A DNA stretch of 64,000 bases, from positions 1 through 64,000 of the forward strand of contig NZ_BDCI01000040.1 in assembly GCF_001613425.1 (NCBI RefSeq), read 5' to 3'. The notes below the pieces were generated by a model, which was given only the letters and a program-made list of their open reading frames with translations, was not told the DNA's origin and did not search any database. This stretch comes from Nocardia vulneris (GTDB lineage: Bacteria; Actinomycetota; Actinomycetes; Mycobacteriales; Mycobacteriaceae). A program made the position numbers and the translations under genes. Of the stretch, positions 28,534 to 37,033 are shown piece after piece. Position 1 is the stretch's first letter. The number at the start of each line of letters is the position of its first letter.

Positions 28534-29297
28534 TGAGCAAGCTGCAGGGCAAAGCCGCCCTGGTCACCGGATCGAGTCGCGGCATCGGGCGCGGGATCGC
28601 CTGCCGCCTCGCCCGGGATGGCGCGTTGGTGGCGGTGCACTACTCGACCGATGAGGTGGCAGGCAAGGAAACCGTGCGGCAGATCGAGAGCGCGGGCGGC
28701 TGCGCATTCCTGGTCCAGGCCGATCTCGCCACGACGGAGGCGATACCGGAACTGTTCGCCGCGCTCGAGGTGGAATTGCGGGTGCGTACCGGCGCGCCCA
28801 CGCTCGACATCCTGGTCAACAACGCGGCGCATACCGGATTCGAGGTCGCGACGCCCGAAGACGTCACACCCGAGCTGTTCGATCGCACCATCGCGGTGAA
28901 CGCCCGAGCGCCGTTCTACCTGACCCTGCGCGCGCTGCGGCTGATGCCCGAGGGCGGGCGGATCGTCAACATCTCCTCCGGCCTGACTCGCACCTCCTTC
29001 CCGTCGCAGATCTGCGACGCGATGAGCAAAGGCGCGCTCGAGCAGATCACCGTGCAGCTGGCCCGCTACGTCGCGCCGCGCGGCATCACGATCAACACGG
29101 TCGCGCCCGGCGTGACCGATACCGGCGGGCCGGTCTTCGCCGACCCCGCGGCCGTCGCGGAGCTCGCCGAATGGTCCGCGTTCAACCGGGTCGGCGAGGT
29201 CGGCGATATCGCCGACGTGGTCGCCTTCCTCGCCTCCGACGACGCCCGATGGGTCACCGGCTCCTATATCGACGCCACCGGCGGCACCCTGCTCTGA
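28533..29297 (+). CDS. SDR family protein with altered catalytic site
   Basis: 254 aa, with TGSSRGIGRG at 12-21, LVNNAA near 92 and NISSGLTR near 147. The position of the catalytic Tyr in YxxxK is occupied by Asp: the segment reads ICDAMSKGALEQ. The DNA (GAC GCG ATG AGC AAA) is clear. The Lys and the Ser are kept. It may be a binding or regulatory protein or use a different chemistry. It ends with SDR-typical GSYIDATGGTLL. The start is ATG 28533 with GAGGGG in front. Confidence 0.85.
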   Translation: MSKLQGKAALVTGSSRGIGRGIACRLARDGALVAVHYSTDEVAGKETVRQIESAGGCAFLVQADLATTEAIPELFAALEVELRVRTGAPTLDILVNNAAHTGFEVATPEDVTPELFDRTIAVNARAPFYLTLRALRLMPEGGRIVNISSGLTRTSFPSQICDAMSKGALEQITVQLARYVAPRGITINTVAPGVTDTGGPVFADPAAVAELAEWSAFNRVGEVGDIADVVAFLASDDARWVTGSYIDATGGTLL

Positions 29298-29330
29298 CCC
29301 GTTCCCATGGTGCGCGCCGGCAAAGGATGG

Positions 29331-29344
29331 TAGAACTTGTTCTA
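29331..29344. promoter_or_regulatory. KstR-type operator (TAGAACTTGTTCTA)
   Basis: A perfect 14-base palindrome, TAGAAC-TT-GTTCTA, that fits the published KstR consensus TnnAACnnGTTnnA. KstR represses cholesterol catabolism genes in mycobacteria and rhodococci. It lies 24 bases before the chosen start of the LLM oxidoreductase gene, so it could cover its promoter. Confidence 0.72.
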
Positions 29345-29368
29345 GTTTCGGCGATGGGAGCGCGTACG

Positions 29369-30214
29369 GTGCGGTACGGAATTGTGTTGTTCACCAGCGA
29401 TCGGGGCATCACGCCCGCGGAGGCGGCGGTGGCCGCCGAAGGTGTCGGTTTCGATACCTTCTACGTGCCGGAACACACGCACATTCCCGTGGTGCGGGCC
29501 GCGGCGCACCCACGGACGGGCGACGCGAGCCTGCCCGACGATCGCTACCTGCGCACGCTCGACCCCTGGGTCGCGCTGGGCACCGTCGCCGCGGTCACCA
29601 GCCGGATCGGGCTCTCGACGGCGGTCGCGCTGCCCGCCGAACATCATCCGATCACACTGGCGAAAACCATCGCCTCGCTCGACCATCTGTCCGGCGGACG
29701 GGTCAGCCTCGGCGTCGGATTCGGCTGGAACACCGACGAACTCGCCCATCACGGCGTCCCCGCGAACAAGCGCCGGACCGTGCTGCGCGAACACCTGGAC
29801 GCGATGCGCGCCATCTGGACCGAGGAAGAAGCCAGCTTCGCCGGTGAATTCGTGCAGTTCGGCGCGAGCTGGTCCTGGCCCAAGCCGGTGCAGAAACGCA
29901 TCCCGGTGCTGCTCGGCGCGGCGGGCACGGAGAAGACCTTCGGCTGGCTGGCCGACCATGCCGACGGGTGGATCACCACTCCCACCGAAGCCGGGCTGGA
30001 CTCCAAAATCGCACTGTTGCAGCGGGTCTGGCGCGAACACGAACGCGCGGGCAACCCCGAGATCGTCGCCCTCGCGGGCCGCCACAACGCGGAACAGTTG
30101 GCGCAGTGGGCCGACTTCGGCGTCACCGAAGTCGTTTTCGGCATGCCGGATCGTGCGCCCGAGGAAGTGCAGGCCTACCTCGCGCGCCTAGCCGGCAAGC
30201 TCGGAATCGGCTGA
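29369..30214 (+). CDS. LLM class F420-dependent oxidoreductase
   Basis: 281 aa from GTG 29369, which has GGGAG eight bases upstream; ATG 29354 is an alternative. The luciferase-like TIM barrel has VRYGIVLFTSDRGITPAEAA, FYVPEHTHIP near 37, LDHLSGGRVSLGVGFGWN near 110 and IPVLLGAAG near 180. Members of this actinobacterial subgroup use F420 to reduce or oxidise small molecules. The KstR-type box upstream suggests a role in sterol catabolism, which is inference. Substrate unknown. Confidence 0.9.
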   Translation: MRYGIVLFTSDRGITPAEAAVAAEGVGFDTFYVPEHTHIPVVRAAAHPRTGDASLPDDRYLRTLDPWVALGTVAAVTSRIGLSTAVALPAEHHPITLAKTIASLDHLSGGRVSLGVGFGWNTDELAHHGVPANKRRTVLREHLDAMRAIWTEEEASFAGEFVQFGASWSWPKPVQKRIPVLLGAAGTEKTFGWLADHADGWITTPTEAGLDSKIALLQRVWREHERAGNPEIVALAGRHNAEQLAQWADFGVTEVVFGMPDRAPEEVQAYLARLAGKLGIG

Positions 30215-30238
30215 GCCTCCGCGTTCCCGCACGCCTTC

Positions 30239-30286
30239 CGCGTTCCCGCACCCGCTGTGCCAGTCCACAGCGGGTGCGGGAACGCG
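30239..30286. terminator. 21-bp perfect hairpin between convergent genes
   Basis: The arm at 30239-30259 (starting CGCGTTCCCGCACCC) is exactly complementary to 30266-30286 around a six-base loop. A second partial copy of the arm (CCGCGTTCCCGCAC) precedes it and GAAAGGGGTGCG (30286-30297) follows. It lies between the LLM gene and the ABC permease gene. No T-run. Confidence 0.8.
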
Positions 30287-30325
30287 AAAGGGGTGCGCGA
30301 ATCGTTACGACTCGGGCACGCCGGT

Positions 30326-31960
30326 TCAGCGCAGGTCGCGGCGGCGGAAGGCGAGCAGGCCCGCTGCGAGCAGCGCGGCGGCGATGCCCAGCAGCCACAG
30401 CACGGGCGCGATCTCGAACGGCGCGCCCGGCAGTTTCGGCGGATGGACGAACGGCACCAGATCCACCACCCACTGCGGCAGCCCGTCGAGCGAGCCGACG
30501 AAGAAGATGACGACCAGAACGCTGAGCACACCCCAGGCCACCGGAGTGAAGCGCGGCGCGAAGCCGTACAGCGCCACCGCGATACCGGTGCACACCCAGA
30601 CCGCGGGCACCTGGACGAGCGCCGCACCCAGCGTATCGGCCACCTTGCCGAGCAGATCACCGTCCGTCGCGCCGTACACCACCCCGATCGCGAGACCGGC
30701 GACCGACATCAGCAGCACCGGACCGAGCAGCGCGAAAGCGAGGTGGCTCAACGCGTATCGCTCGCGGCCGACCGCACCGGCGAGGGTCGACTCGATCCGC
30801 TGACTGGACTCCTCGTCGTGCAGCCGCAGCGTGGCCGAGAGCGAGTAGGCCGCGGCGCCGGCCGCGAGCAACGTGAGCGCCAGCGTGACGAACGAATCCT
30901 GCAGCATGGTCGAACCACCCATCCGGGTGATCGCGTCGTGCACGGTGTCGTTGTCGCCGAGCATGTCCCCGACGCTCTTGATCGCGCCGCCCATCAGCAA
31001 CCCGTACAGCAGGAATCCGATGGCCCAGAACACCATCGACCCACGCTGCAACCGCCAGGCCAGGCCGAGCGGGCCGGCCAGCGACGGTGCGGCGCTCGGC
31101 GGCCCGGGACGCTCCGCGACCAGCCCCGAGCCGGTATCGCGGCGGCTCAGCAGCAGATACGCGGCCGCCACGGTGAGCACCGCCATCAGCAGCAGTGGAA
31201 TGAGCACCCACCAGCGTTCCTGTGCGAACGCGCGCATCTGGATGCACCATCCCAGCGGCGAAAACCAGGACAGCACACCGTTTCCCGCATCACCGATGGC
31301 GCGCAGCGCGTACGCCGCGGCCAGCGCGCCGAGCGCGATCCCCCGGGCGATCCGCGAGCTGGTACTCACCTGCGCGGCCGCGGCGGCCACGCCGGCCCAG
31401 GCGAGCCCGGAACCGGCCAGCGTCGCCGCGTAGGCCACCGAGCCCGCGATCGGCAGATCGTTGCTGTACAGCATTGCGGCAGCGATGATTCCGACCAGCA
31501 CACAGCCCGCGGTGGTCAGCACCAGTGCGGCGGACAGACCGGCGTAGCGCCCAATGCTGGTCGCACCCACCAGTTCGGCCCGTCCGGTTTCCTCTTCCAC
31601 CCGGGTGTGCCGGATGACGGTGAGGATGGTGGCGATCGCGATCATCGCGAAGAACGGCCCGGCCTTCCACAGGTACATCGAGCCGGGCTCCGTGCTGAAC
31701 ACCGGCCCGTACATGGCGATCAGCGCGGGGCTGTCGGTGATCGTCTTCGCGTAGTTCGCCAGGTCGGCGGCCGAGGAGTAGACGCCTTTGGTCGCCGAGA
31801 CATAGAACGCGGGCAGCATGCCGAACGCGATCACCCACAGCGGCAAGACGATTCGGTCACGGCGCAGGTACAACCGCAGCAATTGGCCGGTGCCGGCGAA
31901 GTCGGCCGAGCCACGCGCGGCGGGGGCGGCGTAGTGCCTGCCCGCGGCAACGGTCGTCAT
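30326..31960 (-). CDS. ABC exporter permease (tetronasin/polyketide-exporter-like)
   Basis: 544 aa with about 12 transmembrane segments in two homologous halves. The N-terminus resembles RDRIVLPLWVIAFGMLPAFY of exporter permeases next to TetR genes in Nocardia and Mycobacterium. It pairs with the adjacent ATPase, whose stop overlaps its ATG by four bases. Likely exports a lipophilic or antibiotic-like compound; substrate unknown. Third gene of the TetR-ATPase-permease operon. Confidence 0.88.
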   Translation of the reverse strand: MTTVAAGRHYAAPAARGSADFAGTGQLLRLYLRRDRIVLPLWVIAFGMLPAFYVSATKGVYSSAADLANYAKTITDSPALIAMYGPVFSTEPGSMYLWKAGPFFAMIAIATILTVIRHTRVEEETGRAELVGATSIGRYAGLSAALVLTTAGCVLVGIIAAAMLYSNDLPIAGSVAYAATLAGSGLAWAGVAAAAAQVSTSSRIARGIALGALAAAYALRAIGDAGNGVLSWFSPLGWCIQMRAFAQERWWVLIPLLLMAVLTVAAAYLLLSRRDTGSGLVAERPGPPSAAPSLAGPLGLAWRLQRGSMVFWAIGFLLYGLLMGGAIKSVGDMLGDNDTVHDAITRMGGSTMLQDSFVTLALTLLAAGAAAYSLSATLRLHDEESSQRIESTLAGAVGRERYALSHLAFALLGPVLLMSVAGLAIGVVYGATDGDLLGKVADTLGAALVQVPAVWVCTGIAVALYGFAPRFTPVAWGVLSVLVVIFFVGSLDGLPQWVVDLVPFVHPPKLPGAPFEIAPVLWLLGIAAALLAAGLLAFRRRDLR

Positions 31961-32892
31961 GCCCGCACCTTCTCCCCGCTCTGCGCCGGGGCGGCGGCCG
32001 AGTCGTCGGCGCCGACGTGATAGTGCCGCAGGAACAATTCCTCGAGCGTCGGCGGAGCGCTGGTCAGGCTGCGCACGCCGGTATCGCCCAGCACCCGGAT
32101 CAGTTCACCGAGATGTTCACCGTCGACCTGGCAGCGCAAAGTCTTTCCGTCCCACTGGATGTCACCGACGCCGGCCAGCCGACCGAGATCACCGGGGTCA
32201 CCGACCAATTCGGCCGTGATCGAGGTCCGCGACAGGTGCCGCATCTGCGAGAGCGTGCCGCTCTCCACGGTCCGTCCCGCGCGGATGATGGTCACCCGGT
32301 CGCAGAGCACTTCGACCTCGGAGAGGATGTGGCTGGACAGCAGCACCGTGGTGCCGCGGTCCTTGGCTTCCTGCACGCATTCGCGAAAAACCTGTTCCAT
32401 CAAAGGATCCAGGCCGGAGGTCGGCTCGTCCAGCAGCAACAGGCGCACATCCGAGGCGAGCGCGGAGATCAGCGCGACCTTCTGCCGGTTGCCTTTGGAG
32501 TAGGTGCGCGCCTTCTTGCGGGGGTCCAGGTCGAAACGCTCGATCAGCTCCGCGCGGCGTTCGGTGTTGATACCACCGCGCATGCGGGCGAGCAGGTCGA
32601 TGGTCTCGCCGCCGGACAGCGACGGCCAGAGCGTGACATCGCCTGGCACATAAGCGAGTTCGTGGTGCAAGGCGACCGCATCGGCCCACGGGTCCCGGCC
32701 GAGCAGTTCGGCTCGTCCGGCGGTGGCACGCAGAATGCCGAGCAGCACCCGGATGGTGGTCGACTTGCCCGCACCGTTCGGGCCGAGGAAGCCGTGGATC
32801 TCCCCTTCTCTGACGGTGAGATCCAGACCGTCGAGCGCGGCCACATGGCCGAACGTCTTACGGAGATCAGCGATTTGAATGACCTCGGACAT
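31957..32892 (-). CDS. ABC transporter ATP-binding protein
   Basis: 311 aa. Walker A GPNGAGKST is near 38-46 and Walker B LLLLDEPTSGLDP near 153. The signature reads YSKGNRQKVAL instead of LSGGQ; this SKGxxQK form is common in this exporter subfamily. The C-terminal ~100 residues are a helper domain. Start ATG 32892 shares its A with the TetR stop TGA, so the two are coupled. It powers the neighbouring permease. Confidence 0.93.
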   Translation of the reverse strand: MSEVIQIADLRKTFGHVAALDGLDLTVREGEIHGFLGPNGAGKSTTIRVLLGILRATAGRAELLGRDPWADAVALHHELAYVPGDVTLWPSLSGGETIDLLARMRGGINTERRAELIERFDLDPRKKARTYSKGNRQKVALISALASDVRLLLLDEPTSGLDPLMEQVFRECVQEAKDRGTTVLLSSHILSEVEVLCDRVTIIRAGRTVESGTLSQMRHLSRTSITAELVGDPGDLGRLAGVGDIQWDGKTLRCQVDGEHLGELIRVLGDTGVRSLTSAPPTLEELFLRHYHVGADDSAAAPAQSGEKVRA

Positions 32893-33545
32893 CAATGCTC
32901 CTTGGTGAAGGTGTCCAAAAGCGTGGGGTCGGTGAGAATGCCCTGGGTGTAGAACTCCAGGGCCGGAGGAGTGAGCTCTTCGGTCAGCTCACGAATGGCC
33001 TTACGGAAATCGAGCTTTTCGCCGGGCTCGTGATGCATCTGCATCCAGAGCAGCGTCGCGCCGACATTGAGCGTCATCAGATACCTGGCCCGCGCCGCGG
33101 GATCACGGCTCGGCTTGATCGCGCCCGCCTCGACGCCCTGCTGGATATAGCCCTCGGCGTCCTCGACCATGTGCTCGAAAAGCGATCTCGCCATGGGGCC
33201 CCCGGCTTGCAGGCTGCGAACCATGTAGGCGACCAGCGGCGCGTACTCCTCGATCTCGGCGAGGGCGGCCAGCATGCCCTTGGCAACACTGCCCGCGGTG
33301 ATCGTCTGGACCTTTTTGTCGCGGATCAACTGCTGCACCCGCGCGTCACACGCGGCGCGCAGGCCGTCCTTCGAGCCGAAGTGGTGGTTCACCAGTCCCG
33401 GTGACACGCCAGCCGCCTTCGCGATGGCCCGCACCCCGACCTGGAAGCCCTGGTCGCCGAAGACCTCGATCGCGGCGTCACGTATTCGGGCCGCGGTGGT
33501 CAGATCCGTGGCGGGTCCTTGCGGTAGGGACTGTTCGTTAAACAC
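32892..33545 (-). CDS. TetR family regulator of the ABC exporter operon
   Basis: 217 aa. The helix-turn-helix lies in the first 60 residues: IRDAAIEVFGDQGFQVGVRA and GVSPGLVNHHFGSKDGLR. The rest is a C-terminal ligand-binding domain. The start is GTG 33545, in the middle of the first of two operator-like repeats, so the mRNA may be nearly leaderless and the protein probably shuts off its own operon. First gene of TetR-ATPase-permease. Confidence 0.9.
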   Translation of the reverse strand: MFNEQSLPQGPATDLTTAARIRDAAIEVFGDQGFQVGVRAIAKAAGVSPGLVNHHFGSKDGLRAACDARVQQLIRDKKVQTITAGSVAKGMLAALAEIEEYAPLVAYMVRSLQAGGPMARSLFEHMVEDAEGYIQQGVEAGAIKPSRDPAARARYLMTLNVGATLLWMQMHHEPGEKLDFRKAIRELTEELTPPALEFYTQGILTDPTLLDTFTKEH

Positions 33546-33573
33546 ATGTTCAATATACTAAACACGCGTTCAA
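33538..33573. promoter_or_regulatory. two operator-like repeats before the TetR-ABC operon
   Basis: TTAAACACATGTTCAA (33538-33553) and CTAAACACGCGTTCAA (33558-33573) are nearly identical direct copies, with AAAC...GTT(C) internal symmetry and a 20-base centre spacing. The first overlaps the GTG start. They also lie upstream of the divergent acyl-CoA oxidase-like gene. Confidence 0.65.
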
Positions 33574-33650
33574 CCCACCACAAGAGTCTGCCCGGAATGT
33601 CGTGTCAACAGTCACGGTTTGCCTGGCCCGCATCGGGCTACTGTCGAGTT

Positions 33651-35588
33651 ATGACTACCGGCACCGGCACCGCAACGACCGCAGATCACCTACGCGCAGC
33701 GCTCGACGGACCGTGGGGCGAGATCCGGGAGCAGGCGCGCGTCCAGCTCGCGGACGACAAGTTCGCCGGAGATTCCTACCTCGACTACAAGGCCGCGCGG
33801 GCCCGGGTGCTCGAGCAGATGCGGGCCATCGCGACGATGGGTTACGCCGAGCGCGGCTTCCGCCGGGAGAACGGGGGCACCAGCGAGCCGGGTGCCGCGG
33901 TCACCGGACTCGAGATGCTCGCCTACGCGGATCTGTCGCTGTGGGTGAAAGCCGGTGTGCAGTGGGGCTTGTTCGGTGGCGCGGTCGAGAACCTCGGCAC
34001 CGAGCGGCACCGCGAGTACATCAAGCGGCTGCTCTCGCTGGACCTGCTCGGCTGCTTCGCGATGACCGAATCCGGGCACGGTAGCGACGTCGCCAACCTC
34101 GAGACCACCGCGACCTACGACCCCGAGACCCAAGAGTTCGTGGTGCACTCGCCCACCCCGTCGGCGCGCAAGGACTACATCGGCGGCGCGGCCGAACACG
34201 CGCGGATGGCAGCGGTTTTCGCGCAGCTCATCACGCAGGGCAAGAACCAGGGCGTGCACTGCCTGCTGGTGCCGATCCGGGACGAGGCGGGCGCGGACCT
34301 GCCCGGCGTGACCACCCTCGACGACGGCCTCAAGGGCGGGCTGCCCGGTGTCGACAACGGCCGCATCGTGTTCGACCACGTGCGGGTGCCGCGCGAGAAC
34401 CTGCTCAACCGGTACGCCGACGTCGCACCGGACGGCACCTACAGCTCGGAGATCGAGAATCCGAGTCGGCGCTTCTTCACCACGCTCGGCACGCTGGTAC
34501 GCGGGCGGGTCAGTGTGGGCGGCGCCGCCGCGGCCGGCGCGCGGGTCGGGCTGAGCATCGCCGTGCGCTACGCGGAAAAGCGCAGGCAGTTCTCCGATCC
34601 GGACAGCGGACAGGAAACCGTGCTGCTGGATTACCGCAGCCATCAGCGCCGGTTGCTGCCGCTGGTCGCCAAGTCCTACGCGCTCGCCTTCGCGCAGAAC
34701 GACCTTGTCCGCCGCATGCACCTGGTGCAGACCGGGCAGGACCTCAACCCCAGTTCGCAGCGCGCGCTGGAGAAACGCGCCGCGGGTCTGAAGGTCGCGC
34801 AGACCAGGCACGCCACCCGGGCCATCCAGGAATGCCGCGAAGCCTGCGGTGGCGCAGGCTATTTGACCGAGAACCGGCTCGTCACGCTGAAGGCCGACAC
34901 CGATGTGTTCACCACGTTCGAAGGCGACAACGTGGTGCTCACCCAGCTGGTCGCCAAGGAACTGCTCACCGCGTACTCCGACGAGATCCGCGACCTCGAC
35001 GCGCTCGGCTGGGTCAAATTCGCCGCCACCATGGCCCGCGACGAGGTGCGCAAGCGCTCGGGCGTGCGTCAGCTGATCCAGACCCTGCGCGACGGCTCCG
35101 ACGACACAGTCGACGACGGCGACCTGTCGCGGCGCGCGGTACAGCTGCAGCTCTTCGCCGATCGCGAGGACTACCTGGTGCGCACCGCCGGTCACCGCCT
35201 GCGCGCCCGCGCCGAGGACACCAGCCCGTTCGAGGCCTTCAACAATGCGCAGGACCACATCCTCACGGCGGGCACCGCGCACATCGATCGGCTCGTCCTG
35301 GAGGCCTTCATCGAAGGCATCGAGGACATCCATGATCCCGACGCGCGCGCCCTCGCCGAAACGGTGTGCGACCTCTTCGTCTACTCGACGCTGGAGGAGA
35401 ACTCCGCCTGGTACATCATGCATCGCTTCATGTCCGTCGAGCGGGCCAAGGGCGTGCGCCGCGGGGTCAACGAACTCGTCGACCGGCTGCGGCCCGACGC
35501 GCTGACCCTCATCGAAGGTCTGGGCGTGCCGGAGTCGATGCTGCGCGCCGCGATGCTCGACGACGCGAGCGTCTACGAACGCGGGTGA
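33651..35588 (+). CDS. acyl-CoA dehydrogenase/oxidase family protein, long form
   Basis: 645 aa from ATG 33651, the length of acyl-CoA oxidases rather than of 380-430-aa dehydrogenases. Flavin motif GCFAMTESGHGSDVANLETT lies near residue 140, TTLGTLVRGRVSVGGAAAAG near 280 and ECREACGGAGYLTENRL near 393. The C-terminal extension (VRLIQTL... to the end) has no second catalytic motif visible. It oxidises an acyl-CoA at the alpha-beta position, perhaps passing electrons to oxygen. It diverges from the TetR gene. Confidence 0.9.
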   Translation: MTTGTGTATTADHLRAALDGPWGEIREQARVQLADDKFAGDSYLDYKAARARVLEQMRAIATMGYAERGFRRENGGTSEPGAAVTGLEMLAYADLSLWVKAGVQWGLFGGAVENLGTERHREYIKRLLSLDLLGCFAMTESGHGSDVANLETTATYDPETQEFVVHSPTPSARKDYIGGAAEHARMAAVFAQLITQGKNQGVHCLLVPIRDEAGADLPGVTTLDDGLKGGLPGVDNGRIVFDHVRVPRENLLNRYADVAPDGTYSSEIENPSRRFFTTLGTLVRGRVSVGGAAAAGARVGLSIAVRYAEKRRQFSDPDSGQETVLLDYRSHQRRLLPLVAKSYALAFAQNDLVRRMHLVQTGQDLNPSSQRALEKRAAGLKVAQTRHATRAIQECREACGGAGYLTENRLVTLKADTDVFTTFEGDNVVLTQLVAKELLTAYSDEIRDLDALGWVKFAATMARDEVRKRSGVRQLIQTLRDGSDDTVDDGDLSRRAVQLQLFADREDYLVRTAGHRLRARAEDTSPFEAFNNAQDHILTAGTAHIDRLVLEAFIEGIEDIHDPDARALAETVCDLFVYSTLEENSAWYIMHRFMSVERAKGVRRGVNELVDRLRPDALTLIEGLGVPESMLRAAMLDDASVYERG

Positions 35589-35697
35589 ACCGGCTGCTCA
35601 TCGGATGCGCTGCCACTGATCAGTTTTCGAGAAGCCTTGCCCGGTGCCTGCTTCATAGCATTGGAAGCAACGCAGCACCGATCAGGAGGAGCATCCG

Positions 35698-36168
35698 ATG
35701 AGCACCACCACCGCCCAGGTCACCGGCACCGCCACCAAGTCCTACGCGGGTTTCACCGCCGAGGAACGCGACGCGATGAAGCAGCGCGCCAGGGAATTGA
35801 AGTCGGCTGCCCGGCGCACCTCGCGCGGGGCCAAGGCGGACGGCGAAGCCGAAGTGCTGGCCAAGATCGCGGAGATGTCGGACGCGGACCGGGCGACGGC
35901 CGAGCGAGTGCACGCGCTCGTCAAGGCCAACGCGCCCGCGCTCACGCCGCGGCTCTGGTACGGCATGCCCGCCTACGCCGCGGACGGCAAGATCGTCTGC
36001 CACTTCCAGCCCGCGGCGAAGTTCAAGACCCGCTACTCGACCTTCGCGTTCAGCGATCCGGCGCACCTCGACGAGGGCACCATGTGGGCGAGTTCGTTCG
36101 CGATCACCGAGCTGACCGCCGAGGACGAGGCGATTCTCGGCGCGCTCGTGCGCAAGGCCGTCAGCTGA
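35698..36168 (+). CDS. DUF1801 domain protein (YdhG/iron-chaperone-like fold)
   Basis: 156 aa. Two segments define the DUF1801 fold: VHALVKANAPALTPRLWYGM near 92 and PAYAADGKIVCHFQPA near 112. The N-terminal part is a charged helix (FTAEERDAMKQRARELKSAA). An AGGAGGA ribosome-binding site lies eight bases before ATG 35698. The family includes frataxin-like proteins in Bacillus, but the role of actinobacterial members is not known. Confidence 0.85.
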   Translation: MSTTTAQVTGTATKSYAGFTAEERDAMKQRARELKSAARRTSRGAKADGEAEVLAKIAEMSDADRATAERVHALVKANAPALTPRLWYGMPAYAADGKIVCHFQPAAKFKTRYSTFAFSDPAHLDEGTMWASSFAITELTAEDEAILGALVRKAVS

Positions 36169-36180
36169 GCGCGCGGTCGA

Positions 36181-36873
36181 TCAGTCCGCGCGGAGTTCTT
36201 CGATCCGCTGCCGCAGTTGGTCGAGCAACTTGTCGGGATCGTCGAAATCCGCCGGATCGATCGGCGCGCCGAAATGGATGGTCACCTGCTGGCGCCGGTC
36301 GAAGGCCGGGCCGTCGCCGCGCGTGCGCCGCATCGGCAGCACCCTATCGGTGCCGGTGGTGCCGACCGGGATGATCGGAACCCCGGTCGCCAGCGCGAGT
36401 TTCGCCACACCCGGCTTGTAGGGCTCGTGCTCGCCGGGTGCGACCAGCCGCCCTTCCGGATAGATGAGCAGCACGCCACCGTGCCGGAGAATCTGCTCGG
36501 CCTGCGACAGCGCGGCCTGCCCGGATGCGCTGTCGCGCCGCAGCACCGGAATATGACCCAGCCGGCGCACCAGCCAGCCCACCACCGGCCACGACCACAG
36601 CTCCGCCATGGCGATCGCGATCGCCCGACGGCGCAGCGCGCCCCACAGGAACACCGCGTCCAGCATCGAAATGTGATTGCTCGCCACGATCACCGGACCG
36701 GACTTCGGTATCGACTCGCGGCCGAGCACCGTGACGCGCACGAACCGCGACCAGGCCAAGCCGCGCAACACCCGGCGCACCAGTTTCGTGGTCACCCACG
36801 CGCGTTTGCCCAGCCCCCGCGGCCGGCGCTCGCCCTCGTCCATCTCCACCCCCGCGATCTTCGTCGAACTCAT
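36181..36873 (-). CDS. 1-acylglycerol-3-phosphate acyltransferase-like (PlsC family)
   Basis: 230 aa. Catalytic NHISMLD (HX4D) is near residue 66-72 and the glycerol-phosphate motif YPEGRLV near 137. The remaining family segments PVIVASNH and GVPIIPVGTTGTD are present. It transfers an acyl group to a lysophospholipid or related lipid at the inner membrane. It starts at ATG 36873, convergent with the DUF1801 gene. Confidence 0.9.
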   Translation of the reverse strand: MSSTKIAGVEMDEGERRPRGLGKRAWVTTKLVRRVLRGLAWSRFVRVTVLGRESIPKSGPVIVASNHISMLDAVFLWGALRRRAIAIAMAELWSWPVVGWLVRRLGHIPVLRRDSASGQAALSQAEQILRHGGVLLIYPEGRLVAPGEHEPYKPGVAKLALATGVPIIPVGTTGTDRVLPMRRTRGDGPAFDRRQQVTIHFGAPIDPADFDDPDKLLDQLRQRIEELRAD

Positions 36874-36983
36874 CCAGCCTACCGACGCCCACCGACAGGT
36901 CGGTCCCTGGCGAATCGGTGGCCGCTGCTGAATCGGTGGCCGCTGCGCGCCGGTGACCGGTACATACCGTGCCCAGCAACGAC

Positions 36984-37011
36984 GAAGCCCCCGGCCTCGG
37001 CCGGGGGCTTC
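36984..37011 (-). terminator. intrinsic-type hairpin after the DHA2 transporter gene
   Basis: The sequence 36984-37011 is a perfect inverted repeat with 13-base arms starting GAAGCCCCCGGCC. It lies 22 bases past the stop of the minus-strand MFS gene and upstream of the PlsC gene. Confidence 0.85.
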
Positions 37012-37033
37012 ACCTCGAGCTATCGAATCCTGC

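Noticed and set aside
30257..32020. 587-codon open frame on the plus strand opposite the ABC permease
   Set aside because: Gln/Arg/His-rich composition typical of an antisense shadow; the permease on the minus strand is well supported.
32892..32895. TTG at 32895 as the ABC ATPase start
   Set aside because: The ATG at 32892 is one codon on and overlaps the TetR stop as TGATG, the usual coupled arrangement.
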